Assembly: GCA_947453885.1 (NCBI GenBank)
Contig: CANGIF010000009.1
Span: 1 to 64,000, forward strand
Direction: 5' to 3'
Length of the DNA stretch: 64,000 nucleotides
Source of the DNA: Flavobacteriaceae bacterium
Lineage (GTDB): Bacteria; Bacteroidota; Bacteroidia; Flavobacteriales; Flavobacteriaceae
Shown here: positions 53,877-63,264 of the stretch, in pieces
Numbering within the stretch: the first letter of the stretch is position 1
How the letters are laid out: each line of letters starts with the position of its first letter
Translations under genes and position numbers: made by a program
The notes under the pieces: generated by a model
The model's database searches: none
Told to the model about the DNA's origin: nothing
The model's input: the letters and a program-made list of their open reading frames with translations, nothing else

Positions 53877-56486
53877 ATGAATGGATTAGAATTTAAGTTT
53901 CAAGAAGAATCTTTTAATAAATTATTCCCTTATTTTATTCTAATCGACGCCACTTTTCAAATTCAAGGATTTGGAAAAAGTATAGCTAAAATTTGTCCTA
54001 CCTTAAAAAAAAGGGTTTCGTTTAAGGACTTTTTTGCACTTAAAAGACCACATGCAATTACCACTACTTTTCAAGAATTATTAGGTTTAAGTGGACAATT
54101 GATAATAATTGAAAGTACTCGCGATGGTATTTCACTAAGAGGGCAGTTCGAACTTCACAATGACCAATTGTTATTTGTAGGTTCACCTTGGTTCAACTCA
54201 ATGAACGAGGTTGTGAATATGAATTTGACATTAAACGATTTTGCTATTCATGACCCATTATTGGATTTATTACATGTACTAAAGAATCAAGAAATTTCGG
54301 AAAAAGAATTAAAGGAAACGCTAATTACAATAAACAAGCAAAGAAAAGATCTAAAAAAAGCAAATAAAGAAATTCATGATATTGCTTTGTTTCCCACCCA
54401 AAGCCCCGATCCATTACTTCGTATAGATTTTGAAGGTAATTTACTTAAAAGAAATCCTGCAGCAGAAACACTTTTATCCTTTATTTATGAAGGCAAGGAA
54501 TATGATGAAGAGACTTTTTTCAAAATTATTAGCAGTCAAATTGATGTAGACCAAGAGCGCTTTATTTTTGAAGCACAATCAGGATCTATTGATTATTCTT
54601 TTGTTTGTAAAAGCCTTAAAGAGGAAAAATACATCAACATTTATGGACGTGACATTACAGAACAGAAAAAGAACAGCGCAGAATTAGAAAGATTATCTCT
54701 AGTAGCCAGTTCGAATGAAAACGGAATTGTATTTACGTATCCAAATGGAATTGTATTTTGGTGTAATGATGCCTATACTTCCCTTACAGGTTATCCAAAA
54801 GAATTTATTATTGGCAAGACTCCAATAGAAATCGGTAAATGTGAGCCTACTAAAACCGAAGACCTTTCAAAAATGCTCACACCTTTTTATAGAGGAGAAC
54901 CATTTGAAATAGAGCTCTTTCATGGCAAAAAAGGCGGTGGTCATTTCTGGTCACGAATCAAAGGGCAACCCATTTTTGATGCGCAAGGTAATGTGAAGCA
55001 GTATTTTGCCATGCTCGAAGATATTTCTTTAAAAAAGAGATATGATGAAAGTTTAGAAATAGAAAAAAACAAATACCAGAATATTATTGCGAACATGAAT
55101 TTGGGCTTACTAGAAGTTGATTTAAATGATGTAATTACTTTATCTAACAATAGTTTTAGTGAAATAAGTGGTTATTCATCCGGAGAGTTGATTGGTAAAA
55201 AAGCAGCTGAATTATTGATGCCAACTGAAAGCCAACAAATTATGGATTCCAAAAACGAAATGCGTTCAAAAGGTGTTACCGATTCATACGAAATAAAAGT
55301 AGTCGATAAAAAAGGGAAAAAAAGAAGTTGGTTAATTAGTGGTGCCCCCAATTACGATCTTAATGGAAATATAATTGGTTCAATTGGAATACATTTAGAC
55401 ATTACGGATCAAAAAGCCCAAGAAGAACAATTATTAATGTTGTCACTTATCGCGGAAAAGAATATTAATTCTGTTGTAATTACTGATAAAGATGGATGTA
55501 TTGAATGGGTTAATACCAGTTTCTTAGAAATGTCAGGCTTTTCGATGGAGGAAATAATAAAAAAAAAACCAGGTCATTTATTACAAGGCGTTGAAACTAA
55601 TCCAGAAACTGTTGCTTATATAAAGGATCGTATCCAAAAAGGATTGCCTTTTAATTGCGAAATCATTAATTATTCAAAATCGGGCGAAAAATATTGGGTT
55701 AACATTCAAGGACAAGCGTTGTATAATAAGAATAACAAAATAGTTAAATTTTTTGCAATCGAGGAAAATATTACCAAGAAAAAAGAATACGAACAGCAGC
55801 GAGAGTTTTTATTGGATAGTTTAGCGAAAAGTAATAAAGAACTCGAAGATTATGCGGCCATAGTTTCACATGATTTAAAATCACCATTGCGGAGTATCCA
55901 TTCTTTAATTTCTTGGATTAAAGAAGATAATGATAAAGAATTTAATGACCAAACTTTGCAGTATCTAAGAATGATGGAAAACAAAGTTGAAAAAATGGAT
56001 CACTTAATAGAAGGAATTCTAACTTATTCCAAAATTGATAAAGCCAATATAGCACTTGAAAATGTAAATACTAATGAAATTATTCAAAATATCATCAATA
56101 TAATTCATATTCCACCACACATTTCTGTTGCTATAAAAACTGGTTTGCCAGTCATTAAAGCAGATCGTTTCAGAGTTCAACAATTATTTCAAAATATCAT
56201 CAGTAACGCTGTAAATTATATTGATAAACCAGTCGGAATCGTTGAAATTGCTTGTCAATCGTTGCCAAAACAGTATCTTTTTTCAATAAAAGATAACGGA
56301 CCAGGAATTGCTAAAGACAATCAAGAAAAAATATTTAAAATATTTCAGTCTTTGAGTTCAAGTGATAAATCAACCGGACTCGGACTTTCAATTGTAAAAA
56401 AAATAATCGACTTATACCAAGGTGAAATCTGGATTGAAAGTGAAATAGGTCAAGGAACCACTTTTTTTATAAAACTTAACAAATAA
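53877..56486 (+). CDS. HNOBA-PAS histidine kinase, H-NOX partner
   Basis: The 869-residue protein lacks membrane segments. An N-terminal HNOBA domain (about 1-140) has FNKLFPYFILIDATFQIQGFG, FFALKRP, SLRGQFELHNDQLLFVGSPW and LNDFAIHDPLLDLLHVLK, followed by a signalling coiled coil (about 140-172). About four PAS domains (about 175-640) include NSVVITDKDGCIEWVN and GKKAAELLMPTES. HisKA has the phospho-His in IVSHDLKSPLRSI near 664, and HATPase has NIISNAVNYI, KDNGPGIA and STGLGLSIVKKI. HNOBA otherwise occurs in soluble guanylate cyclases, between H-NOX and the cyclase. There is no receiver domain, so phosphate must go to a separate protein. Confidence 0.93.
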   Translation: MNGLEFKFQEESFNKLFPYFILIDATFQIQGFGKSIAKICPTLKKRVSFKDFFALKRPHAITTTFQELLGLSGQLIIIESTRDGISLRGQFELHNDQLLFVGSPWFNSMNEVVNMNLTLNDFAIHDPLLDLLHVLKNQEISEKELKETLITINKQRKDLKKANKEIHDIALFPTQSPDPLLRIDFEGNLLKRNPAAETLLSFIYEGKEYDEETFFKIISSQIDVDQERFIFEAQSGSIDYSFVCKSLKEEKYINIYGRDITEQKKNSAELERLSLVASSNENGIVFTYPNGIVFWCNDAYTSLTGYPKEFIIGKTPIEIGKCEPTKTEDLSKMLTPFYRGEPFEIELFHGKKGGGHFWSRIKGQPIFDAQGNVKQYFAMLEDISLKKRYDESLEIEKNKYQNIIANMNLGLLEVDLNDVITLSNNSFSEISGYSSGELIGKKAAELLMPTESQQIMDSKNEMRSKGVTDSYEIKVVDKKGKKRSWLISGAPNYDLNGNIIGSIGIHLDITDQKAQEEQLLMLSLIAEKNINSVVITDKDGCIEWVNTSFLEMSGFSMEEIIKKKPGHLLQGVETNPETVAYIKDRIQKGLPFNCEIINYSKSGEKYWVNIQGQALYNKNNKIVKFFAIEENITKKKEYEQQREFLLDSLAKSNKELEDYAAIVSHDLKSPLRSIHSLISWIKEDNDKEFNDQTLQYLRMMENKVEKMDHLIEGILTYSKIDKANIALENVNTNEIIQNIINIIHIPPHISVAIKTGLPVIKADRFRVQQLFQNIISNAVNYIDKPVGIVEIACQSLPKQYLFSIKDNGPGIAKDNQEKIFKIFQSLSSSDKSTGLGLSIVKKIIDLYQGEIWIESEIGQGTTFFIKLNK

Positions 56487-56497
56487 ATTTTTGATCA

Positions 56498-57631
56498 ATG
56501 AAAATAGTTCAAGCTTCAAAATTGGAAAACCAGCCTTGGAAATTCATGCAAGAAAATACAGTATTGCATAATCCTTTGGTTTTAATTTTTGCTAATCGGT
56601 TTTTATTAGAACAAGAGGAAGTCATTTCGGATATTCGCAAGCAATTTCCTTACGATCATCTTGTTTTTGGCTCCACTTCGGGTGAAATTATGTGTTGTCA
56701 TGTCAATGAAAATTCTATTTCGGTTACCGCAATCGAATTTGAGAAAAGTAGTTTTGAAGTCATTACCGAAAATATTTTAAATTTCGATAAAAAGGCAAAA
56801 CCACTTGGAGAAGCGTTATATGCTAAAATACCAAAAACCAATTTAAAGCATTTATTTGTTTTATCTGAAGGAAGTTTCGTTAACGGTAGTTCATTGATTG
56901 ACGGCCTTGAAAATCAACTATCCGATGCTATATCTATTACAGGCGGAATGTGTGGAGATGATACCCGATTCTTAAAAACATTGGCGTCGTATAAAGAAAA
57001 TCCAAAAGAAGGGGAAGTCATTCTAATTGGATTTTATGGAGAATCGCTTGAAATCACTTTTGCTAGTTTTGGAGGTTGGATTCCTTTTGGTCCTGAACGT
57101 AAAATCACTAGATCTAAAGCCAATATTCTTTTTGAAATTGATGATCAACCTGCACTTGATTTATATAAAAATTATTTGGGTGAAAAATCCAGCGAATTGC
57201 CTCAAGCGTCTTTATTATATCCATTGAATGTTACTCCTGAAGGCAAAAATGAGCCAGTTGTTCGGACTATTCTTAGCATCAATGACGATACTAATTCAAT
57301 GGTGCTTGCTGGAGATGTTCCAGTAAATTCAAAAGTACAACTCATGATGGCTTCTGTAGATGGAATAGCCGCTGGTGCGCAACATGCCGCAGAAATCGCT
57401 ATGGAAAACAGAAAATCACCACCCCAAATAGCCTTACTGGTAAGTTGTATCGGAAGAAAATTGGTTATGAATCAAAGAGTCGAAGAAGAAATTGAAAATG
57501 TTCAGGAAATCATAGGAAAACAAACTGCCATTACAGGTTTTTATTCGTATGGTGAAATGGCACCTATTAACGGTCATAAGTCTTGTGAATTACACAATCA
57601 AACGATGACTTTAACATTAATTAGCGAATAA
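56498..57631 (+). CDS. FIST-domain sensor protein (candidate NosP-like)
   Basis: The 377-residue soluble protein has a FIST N domain (about 25-220: PLVLIFANRFLLEQE, YDHLVFGSTSGEIM, ISITGGMCGDDTRF, GWIPFGPERKITRSK) and a FIST C domain (about 225-370: ALDLYKNYLGEKSSELP, ALLVSCIGRKLVMNQRVEEEI, AITGFYSYGEMAPI). FIST proteins are sensory; the haem-binding NO sensors called NosP in Proteobacteria belong here and pair with a histidine kinase. This gene ends 1 nt inside a sensorless kinase gene, matching that pairing. Haem binding is an inference only. Confidence 0.88.
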   Translation: MKIVQASKLENQPWKFMQENTVLHNPLVLIFANRFLLEQEEVISDIRKQFPYDHLVFGSTSGEIMCCHVNENSISVTAIEFEKSSFEVITENILNFDKKAKPLGEALYAKIPKTNLKHLFVLSEGSFVNGSSLIDGLENQLSDAISITGGMCGDDTRFLKTLASYKENPKEGEVILIGFYGESLEITFASFGGWIPFGPERKITRSKANILFEIDDQPALDLYKNYLGEKSSELPQASLLYPLNVTPEGKNEPVVRTILSINDDTNSMVLAGDVPVNSKVQLMMASVDGIAAGAQHAAEIAMENRKSPPQIALLVSCIGRKLVMNQRVEEEIENVQEIIGKQTAITGFYSYGEMAPINGHKSCELHNQTMTLTLISE

Positions 57632-58656
57632 TGAACTCTTTATTAAAAAGACAAATTGCGAAACATTTAGATACAGGACTCAATAATATTGACTTGTTTT
57701 TTAAAGCTGTTGACAATTCTTATGAAAATTATGAGGAGCAAATTGCCATGTTACAACGCGCTATGAAAATTAGTTCCGATGAACTGTATGCTGCCAACCA
57801 AAAACTAAGAGAAGAAGCAGAAAGCTTGAAAGATATCAATAGAAATCTACAATCAATACTAAATTCAATGAATCTAGATGCAACAAAATTTTCAAATACC
57901 GATACACTCAAATCTTCTGAGTACATCAAACAACAAGCTGTTGAAATAATTAAAATTAACAAGCAAAGAGAAGAATTGTTAGTTAACCTTGAAAAACAAA
58001 ACCAAGCGTTGAACGAATATGCACACATGGTTTCGCACGATTTAAAAGCACCATTACGAAGTATTGACACTTTAATTAATTGGTTTATTGAAGATAATGA
58101 ACCAATGATGAATGTAGATAATAAAAAAACATTGCAAACAATTTTATCTAATGTTGAAAAAATGGATTTGTTGATTAAAGGCATTTTGGTATATTCTTCA
58201 GTAGAAAACCAAGAAGTGGAAGACCGGACAATTGATTTAAACATTTTAATTGATGAGGTAGTTCGTACGTTACATGTTCCCAATCACATTAAATTGACCG
58301 TGAACAATACATTACCTAAAGTTTTTGGAAACCAATATCGTTTCAAACAGTTGTTTCAAAATCTGATTCAGAATGCAATAAAATACAACGATAAAGTAGC
58401 AGGAACAATTGCAATTGGAAGTTCTGAAAACGAAACAGCTATACAGTTTTATATCAAAGACAACGGTATTGGAATAGCTGAAAAATACCAAGATAAGATT
58501 TTTAATGTTTTTTCTAAACTTCAAAACAACGATCCTTCATCAGGAATTGGACTTTCAATTGTCAAAAAAATAATTGACTTATATAAAGGCAAAATTTGGT
58601 TAGAAAGCCAAGAAAATAGTGGTACTACATTTTATTTTACAATACCCAAAAACTAA
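57631..58656 (+). CDS. Soluble histidine kinase without its own sensor domain
   Basis: The 341-residue protein has an N-terminal helical/coiled-coil region (about 1-125, with YAANQKLREEAESLKDINRNLQSIL). HisKA follows with the phospho-His in MVSHDLKAPLRSIDTLI near 138, and HATPase has NLIQNAIKYN, IKDNGIGIAEKYQ and SSGIGLSIVKKI. No membrane segment or sensory fold is present. Its ATG overlaps the FIST stop codon (TAATG), so it is translation-coupled to that sensor. The kinase half closely resembles that of the HNOBA kinase two genes earlier (HDLKxPLRSI, LSIVKKIIDLY), suggesting duplication. Confidence 0.93.
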   Translation: MNSLLKRQIAKHLDTGLNNIDLFFKAVDNSYENYEEQIAMLQRAMKISSDELYAANQKLREEAESLKDINRNLQSILNSMNLDATKFSNTDTLKSSEYIKQQAVEIIKINKQREELLVNLEKQNQALNEYAHMVSHDLKAPLRSIDTLINWFIEDNEPMMNVDNKKTLQTILSNVEKMDLLIKGILVYSSVENQEVEDRTIDLNILIDEVVRTLHVPNHIKLTVNNTLPKVFGNQYRFKQLFQNLIQNAIKYNDKVAGTIAIGSSENETAIQFYIKDNGIGIAEKYQDKIFNVFSKLQNNDPSSGIGLSIVKKIIDLYKGKIWLESQENSGTTFYFTIPKN

Positions 58657-58973
58657 TGGAACAACCTAATAACAATTACATCATTCAGTTAGCTGGCGAC
58701 AATCTTGAATTCAAATCAAAAATGATTGCAATTTTGAAGAAAGAATTGCCCGAGGAGATTGAAAATTATCATAAGCAGCTTTTAAATAATGACCTACTTG
58801 AAGCAGCACAATGCGTTCATAAATTAAAACACAAAATTTCTATTCTTGGTCTTGAAAAAAGTTATTATATTGCTGAACAATTTGAAGCGCATTTAAATAA
58901 CAAAAATACTGTTTTGCAATCTGACTTTGAAGCTATTTTAAAAGTGATGTTGCAGTTTGTTCGGGAATTATAA
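58656..58973 (+). CDS. Hpt-domain phosphotransfer protein
   Basis: The 105-residue all-helical protein has the Hpt motif CVHKLKHKISILGL, with His55 as the phospho-acceptor (consensus HxLKGSSxxxG). It matches the four-helix Hpt fold in length. It overlaps the preceding kinase stop by 1 nt (TAATG). An Hpt protein passes phosphate between receivers; since no receiver is fused to either kinase, its donors would be the free receiver proteins. It may also buffer between the two kinases. Confidence 0.87.
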   Translation: MEQPNNNYIIQLAGDNLEFKSKMIAILKKELPEEIENYHKQLLNNDLLEAAQCVHKLKHKISILGLEKSYYIAEQFEAHLNNKNTVLQSDFEAILKVMLQFVREL

Positions 58974-58987
58974 TTTTAAGCTAAGAT

Positions 58988-59701
58988 ATGAATTGCATTA
59001 TTATTGACGACGAAGAATTGGCAAGAGCTATTATAGGACAAATGATTGAAAGAAGTCCTCAATTGAAGTTATTACAAGTGTTTTCAAATGCAATGCAAGC
59101 TATCAAATTCTTAAATCAAAATGAAGTTGATTTAATTTTTCTCGACATTCACATGCCAGATTTTACAGGTTTCGATTTTATTCAATCCATTAAAAATCCA
59201 CCCAAAGTAATTTTAGTTACTGCCGATAGAAACTTCGCCATCGAAGCTTTCGAATACGAGTGCATTGTAGATTATTTAGTAAAACCCATAACTGAAGATC
59301 GCTTTCTTAAGTCCGTTCAAAAAGCCAATTCTAAGCAGTTAATCGATAGTAGTACAATTTCAGATAAAGAGGCAGCAGAGGAAGACAATGCAAACGAATT
59401 TTACATCAATATCGACCGTCGTTTAATCAAAATAGAATTTGCATTAGTCAACATTGTAGAAGCCAAAGGTGATTATATTCACATAAAAACCGAAGGAAAA
59501 AACTACATTGTGCATTCAACACTTAAAAAAATTGAAGACAAATTGCCTAAAGATTTGTTTTTAAAAGTACACCGTTCCTTTATTATCAATACCAAAAAAA
59601 TCATTGATATAGAAGATAATACAGTCTTAATTGACAAAGAAGTAATTCCGGTAAGTCGTGCCAATCGCCCCGAATTGATGAAACGCTTGAATTTGCTCTA
59701 A
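58988..59701 (+). CDS. LytTR-family response regulator, output of the gas-sensing operon
   Basis: The 237-residue protein has a receiver domain with IIIDDEELAR, the phospho-acceptor Asp53 in LIFLDIHMPDFTG, LVTADRN and YLVKPI. Its LytTR domain has IEFALVNIVEAKGDYIHIKTEG, FLKVHRSFIINTKKI and PVSRANRPELM. An acidic linker (AAEEDNANE) joins them. It is the DNA-binding output of the seven-gene operon, 14 bp after the Hpt gene. Its target promoters cannot be seen directly. Confidence 0.94.
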   Translation: MNCIIIDDEELARAIIGQMIERSPQLKLLQVFSNAMQAIKFLNQNEVDLIFLDIHMPDFTGFDFIQSIKNPPKVILVTADRNFAIEAFEYECIVDYLVKPITEDRFLKSVQKANSKQLIDSSTISDKEAAEEDNANEFYINIDRRLIKIEFALVNIVEAKGDYIHIKTEGKNYIVHSTLKKIEDKLPKDLFLKVHRSFIINTKKIIDIEDNTVLIDKEVIPVSRANRPELMKRLNLL

Positions 59702-59895
59702 TTTATTCGTCAGCATACTTTACAACAACTTAAATTTCCATTACGATGATCTTTCCTGCCTTGGGAAGGTTGTTTTTATTGATAAATAAATTTTTAAAAG
59801 CATTTTTTAAATTACCTTAAATTCAATAAATACTAACGATTAAGTAAATTGTAAAATCATTTAAAGTAGCCTTCTTTGGTTGTGTTTGCTACCTT

Positions 59896-60822
59896 CTATA
59901 AAGCTAATTGCATTGTTGTTCCTGCTAATACAGTGTAAAGTGTATCGTTAATTTTTATACAAATGTTTATAGCACTTGTGTTGGTAACGCTATTTTTGTT
60001 AACAGCAAATTTAAGGTTGCTAAAAGCATTGATGTAATCCACCAAATCAATTTGTTTAGTGTAATAAATACTTGGATTATTGGCTAGTATTTTAAAGAAT
60101 TTTTCGGTTTCGTTCCATTTTTTTGAATCGGTTCCCATTTCCCAACTGTGTCCCCAAATGTCTAGTACTGCTAGCTCTTTGGTTTGTAAAAAAGCAGTAA
60201 CTGTAGTGTAAAATTGCGCCAGTTCATTTTGGTCTTTTTCGGGTTGGTTGGGTTCCCAGTAAGCTTTTCCAAACTGATGAATGGTGGGATGCCATCTTAA
60301 AAAATCTTTAGGGATTTCAAAATTATAAGAATCTCCAACGGTTCTGGCATATTCAATTCCTAATCCATTTAAGTCCTCAACTACAGCATCGTTGGTATTG
60401 CCAAAGGGATAAGCCATTCCTCTTACGGGGTAACCCATCAAGCGTTCAAGTTCTTTTCGGTCTTCTACAATTTCATAAATAACGTCTATTTTAGAAATAT
60501 CCGGTAAATTGGGATGATTAGCCGAATGTACCGAAACTTCGTGGCCTGAAAAAAGCGGCTTGATTTCCTCTTTATTAAGATAGGTAGTTGTTCCTAACTT
60601 GTTAGAATTCAAATGAAAAGTTCCCACAAGATGGTACTTATTCATCAATTGCACCAACTGTCTGTCTTCGGTTCTTCCATCGTCATAACTTAAAATTAAA
60701 GCTTTTGTTTTTCCTTCAGGGAAAAGCATATCAACTTTTAGGGCACTTTTAGTAATTTCAGGATTGGTTTGCGCTACTGTAGTCAAAGCAACCAATAGTA
60801 GCAGTAAAGTTGTTTTTTTCAT
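59896..60822 (-). CDS. Secreted polysaccharide deacetylase-family protein
   Basis: The ATG at 60822 gives a signal peptide (MKKTTLLLLLVALTTVAQ) and 308 residues. NodB-type motifs are LILSYDDGRTEDRQL (motif 1, catalytic Asp with metal Asp), EVSVHSANHPNL (motif 2 with two His) and YPFGNTND (motif 3). IWGHSWEMG near the C-terminus holds the last His. It probably removes acetyl groups from a polysaccharide or is a related carbohydrate esterase. There is no sorting domain, so it is likely periplasmic. Confidence 0.9.
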   Translation of the reverse strand: MKKTTLLLLLVALTTVAQTNPEITKSALKVDMLFPEGKTKALILSYDDGRTEDRQLVQLMNKYHLVGTFHLNSNKLGTTTYLNKEEIKPLFSGHEVSVHSANHPNLPDISKIDVIYEIVEDRKELERLMGYPVRGMAYPFGNTNDAVVEDLNGLGIEYARTVGDSYNFEIPKDFLRWHPTIHQFGKAYWEPNQPEKDQNELAQFYTTVTAFLQTKELAVLDIWGHSWEMGTDSKKWNETEKFFKILANNPSIYYTKQIDLVDYINAFSNLKFAVNKNSVTNTSAINICIKINDTLYTVLAGTTMQLAL

Positions 60823-60945
60823 TGTTACTTGTTTAACTGTCCAACCATTTTTTGACATCGCAGACTCTTTCTCTTCTTATTATTTTAGCCTCGGTATCTA
60901 AAAATTAGAAATACAAAACTATTCGTTTTTTCTTTACTAATAGTC

Positions 60946-62286
60946 CTAATGTGTAATTATGACTTTTTTTGTAATGGTAGTTGTAGTATCGGATATTTTT
61001 ACAAAATACGTTCCTGAATAGATGGTTTCTATATTCAAGTAACACATTGTGCTGCCTTGTTTTAAAATATCTTCTAAAATTAATTTACCGTTTACATCTA
61101 TTAATTCTATTTTTATTTCATTTACTGCTGGTGCATACGATTGAATAACCAAGATGTCGCTTGATGGATTAGGAAATAAAGACAAGCCAATTTGATCTAA
61201 ATTAGTATTAGCTACCGATAAAGCTGGTGTGTAGGTTGTTACGGTTTCACTTATGGTTGCATGTAAAGTAGTTTGAACTGTACCATGATAATATTTTCCT
61301 AAAAGATACGGATATACAGGTTTATTATCGGCATCAATAGTAGCAAAATAACAATAAATTCCGTTGGGATATTCAGGAGTTTTACAAAATCTTCCGTTGC
61401 TCTCATCTAAATCACCCAAACCAGCAACATATTCAAAATCTTCTAAATAAGCCCCCAAAACTGCTTGAATTTGTGGAGCTCCTGGCCCCATAATTTGAAC
61501 CATTTCTGTTAAAGTTGGCCCTACAGCAGCAGTTCCATCAGGCAATGTAGTTCTTGCCGTAATATTTCTTAATCGATAACTAGGAGTGATTCTCTTTATA
61601 GGTGATGTTGGATCCAATGGATCGGTATATCCAAAAGCTCCATAAATAGGAAAACCGTCCGCTGCAAAACCAATAAGCGGGCCGTGTGCGGCTGCGTTTG
61701 GAACATAAAGTCCATCGGCTAAATAAATATTGCATATTGAGGATGTAGGTACAGTTTCAATATTAAAGGCCGAAGGATTTTGATGGTGATGATAATCGGA
61801 AGTCATGGGTCCTGGATGACCATGCGCGCAATCAAAACCAATATTTTCAAAGTAAACGGCATTAGAATGCCATTTATTTAGATTGTTATAAGATCCCCCA
61901 TCTCCTGCAGTGTAAGCCACTGTACCATTAATAAAAGCGGCGACTGCACCCATGCCCACTAAGGTATTGGTTGTAGCTACTGTTGGATTTAAAGGCATTT
62001 TAATAATATAATTGTTATTTAATGCGGTTGAAACGGGACCTGTAGCAAATGGCCCAGTTACAAAAGCTGGAACTCCAGTGGCAGTTACATAAACATAATT
62101 TGCAGAATATTGCACCTTCTGAACGTTGGCGTTGATTGAAGTGGTGACTGGGGTTGGATTTCCAGTTAAATAATACCTTCCTTTGGTATTATTAGTGTTT
62201 TGCAACCAAGACAAAATCGCAGGATTGGTTTGAGCAAAAGTGGTACTACTTACAATTAACAGTAACAAAATTAGTTTTGATTTCAT
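60946..62286 (-). CDS. Secreted YHYH protein with T9SS type A sorting domain
   Basis: The 446-residue protein has a signal peptide (MKSKLILLLLIVSSTTFAQ) and a YHYH domain (about 90-350) containing SDYHHHQNPSAFN, the FDCAHGHPGP His cluster, GFAADGFPIYGAFGY and GIYCYFATIDADNKPVYPYLLG. A T9SS type A domain follows (about 370-446, LFPNPSSDILVI to GTYFVKIS). The clustered His residues suggest metal binding. YHYH proteins have no firm function that I know. It is the second secreted gene in a row after the deacetylase on the same strand. Confidence 0.92.
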   Translation of the reverse strand: MKSKLILLLLIVSSTTFAQTNPAILSWLQNTNNTKGRYYLTGNPTPVTTSINANVQKVQYSANYVYVTATGVPAFVTGPFATGPVSTALNNNYIIKMPLNPTVATTNTLVGMGAVAAFINGTVAYTAGDGGSYNNLNKWHSNAVYFENIGFDCAHGHPGPMTSDYHHHQNPSAFNIETVPTSSICNIYLADGLYVPNAAAHGPLIGFAADGFPIYGAFGYTDPLDPTSPIKRITPSYRLRNITARTTLPDGTAAVGPTLTEMVQIMGPGAPQIQAVLGAYLEDFEYVAGLGDLDESNGRFCKTPEYPNGIYCYFATIDADNKPVYPYLLGKYYHGTVQTTLHATISETVTTYTPALSVANTNLDQIGLSLFPNPSSDILVIQSYAPAVNEIKIELIDVNGKLILEDILKQGSTMCYLNIETIYSGTYFVKISDTTTTITKKVIITH

Positions 62287-62508
62287 AATATAAATATTTA
62301 TTTTAATAGGTTATATGGTATCGCTTTATTTTCATTGGTGTTTGTTTGCAACAAACTTTTTGTTAATGGCGATTTCATATTCTAAAGTTTTATTTGGATA
62401 ATTACTGCCAAATGTACTTTTAGAACGAAAGGGTAAAAAATGAAAATCGGTTGAGTTGTAGAAAAAAAGGATTGAATTGTAATAATAAAAGAATAGAGGT
62501 GTAATTCC

Positions 62509-63264
62509 TTAATTATCCAACCATTTTTTAAAATCAGTAACGCGATCTCGGCTTACAATTCGGGTATCATTATCCAGAAACTTTGTAGCAATAGACAAAC
62601 GGCTATTGAAATACGTATTCACTTTTTCAATAGAATGAATATTTAGAATTATTTTTCTATTGATTCGGAAAAAGTTTTTGGGTTGCAACATCGTTTCCAA
62701 CTGATCTAAGGTGTAATCGATGAGGTAATTATTGCCTTTGTTGGTTACTAAAAAAGACAAACTTTCTTTGGTTTCAAAATGATGAACGTCTTCAACGGGA
62801 ATGGTAGCTATGGTTTGTCCTAATTTGACTAAAAAACGGGTTTTGTATTCTTTGTTTATTTGTTGATATGCGTTTGTAATACTAGAAATCAAGTCTTTAT
62901 TTGCGGACTGTTGTTGTTTTTTAAATTTATCAATTGCAAATTGTAAATCTTGTAAATCAATGGGTTTTAATAAATAATCAATACTATTTTGTTTGAAAGC
63001 TTGAATAGCATACTTGTCATAAGCAGTAGTAAAAATAACTGGAATTTCTAGTTGTATTTGGTTGAAAATTTCAAAACTATTGCCATCAGCCAAATGAATA
63101 TCCATAAAGATTAAATCGGCTTGCAGTCCTTGTTTGAAAGCCGCTACAGAAGCAGTAATGGTATCAAAATAGTGACCAACTACTATTGATGCATCCATTT
63201 TTTGCAACAGAACAGTGAGATGTTCTGCCGAAAGTTTTTCGTCTTCTATAATTATAACCTTCAT
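62509..63264 (-). CDS. LytTR-family response regulator
   Basis: The 251-residue protein has a receiver domain (IIIEDEKLSAEH, phospho-acceptor Asp55 in LIFMDIHLADGNS, IFTTAYDKYAIQAF, YLLKPIDL) and a C-terminal LytTR domain (FLVKLGQTIATIPVEDVHHFE, FFRINRKIILNIHSI, SRDRVTDFKKWL). Its ATG overlaps the stop of the LytS-like kinase gene (ATGA), so the two form a classic LytS/LytTR pair. The targets are unknown. Confidence 0.95.
   Translation of the reverse strand: MKVIIIEDEKLSAEHLTVLLQKMDASIVVGHYFDTITASVAAFKQGLQADLIFMDIHLADGNSFEIFNQIQLEIPVIFTTAYDKYAIQAFKQNSIDYLLKPIDLQDLQFAIDKFKKQQQSANKDLISSITNAYQQINKEYKTRFLVKLGQTIATIPVEDVHHFETKESLSFLVTNKGNNYLIDYTLDQLETMLQPKNFFRINRKIILNIHSIEKVNTYFNSRLSIATKFLDNDTRIVSRDRVTDFKKWLDN

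Noticed and set aside
57729-58283. 184-aa minus-strand ORF
   Set aside because: It is antisense to the second histidine kinase, with no recognisable motif and odd composition.
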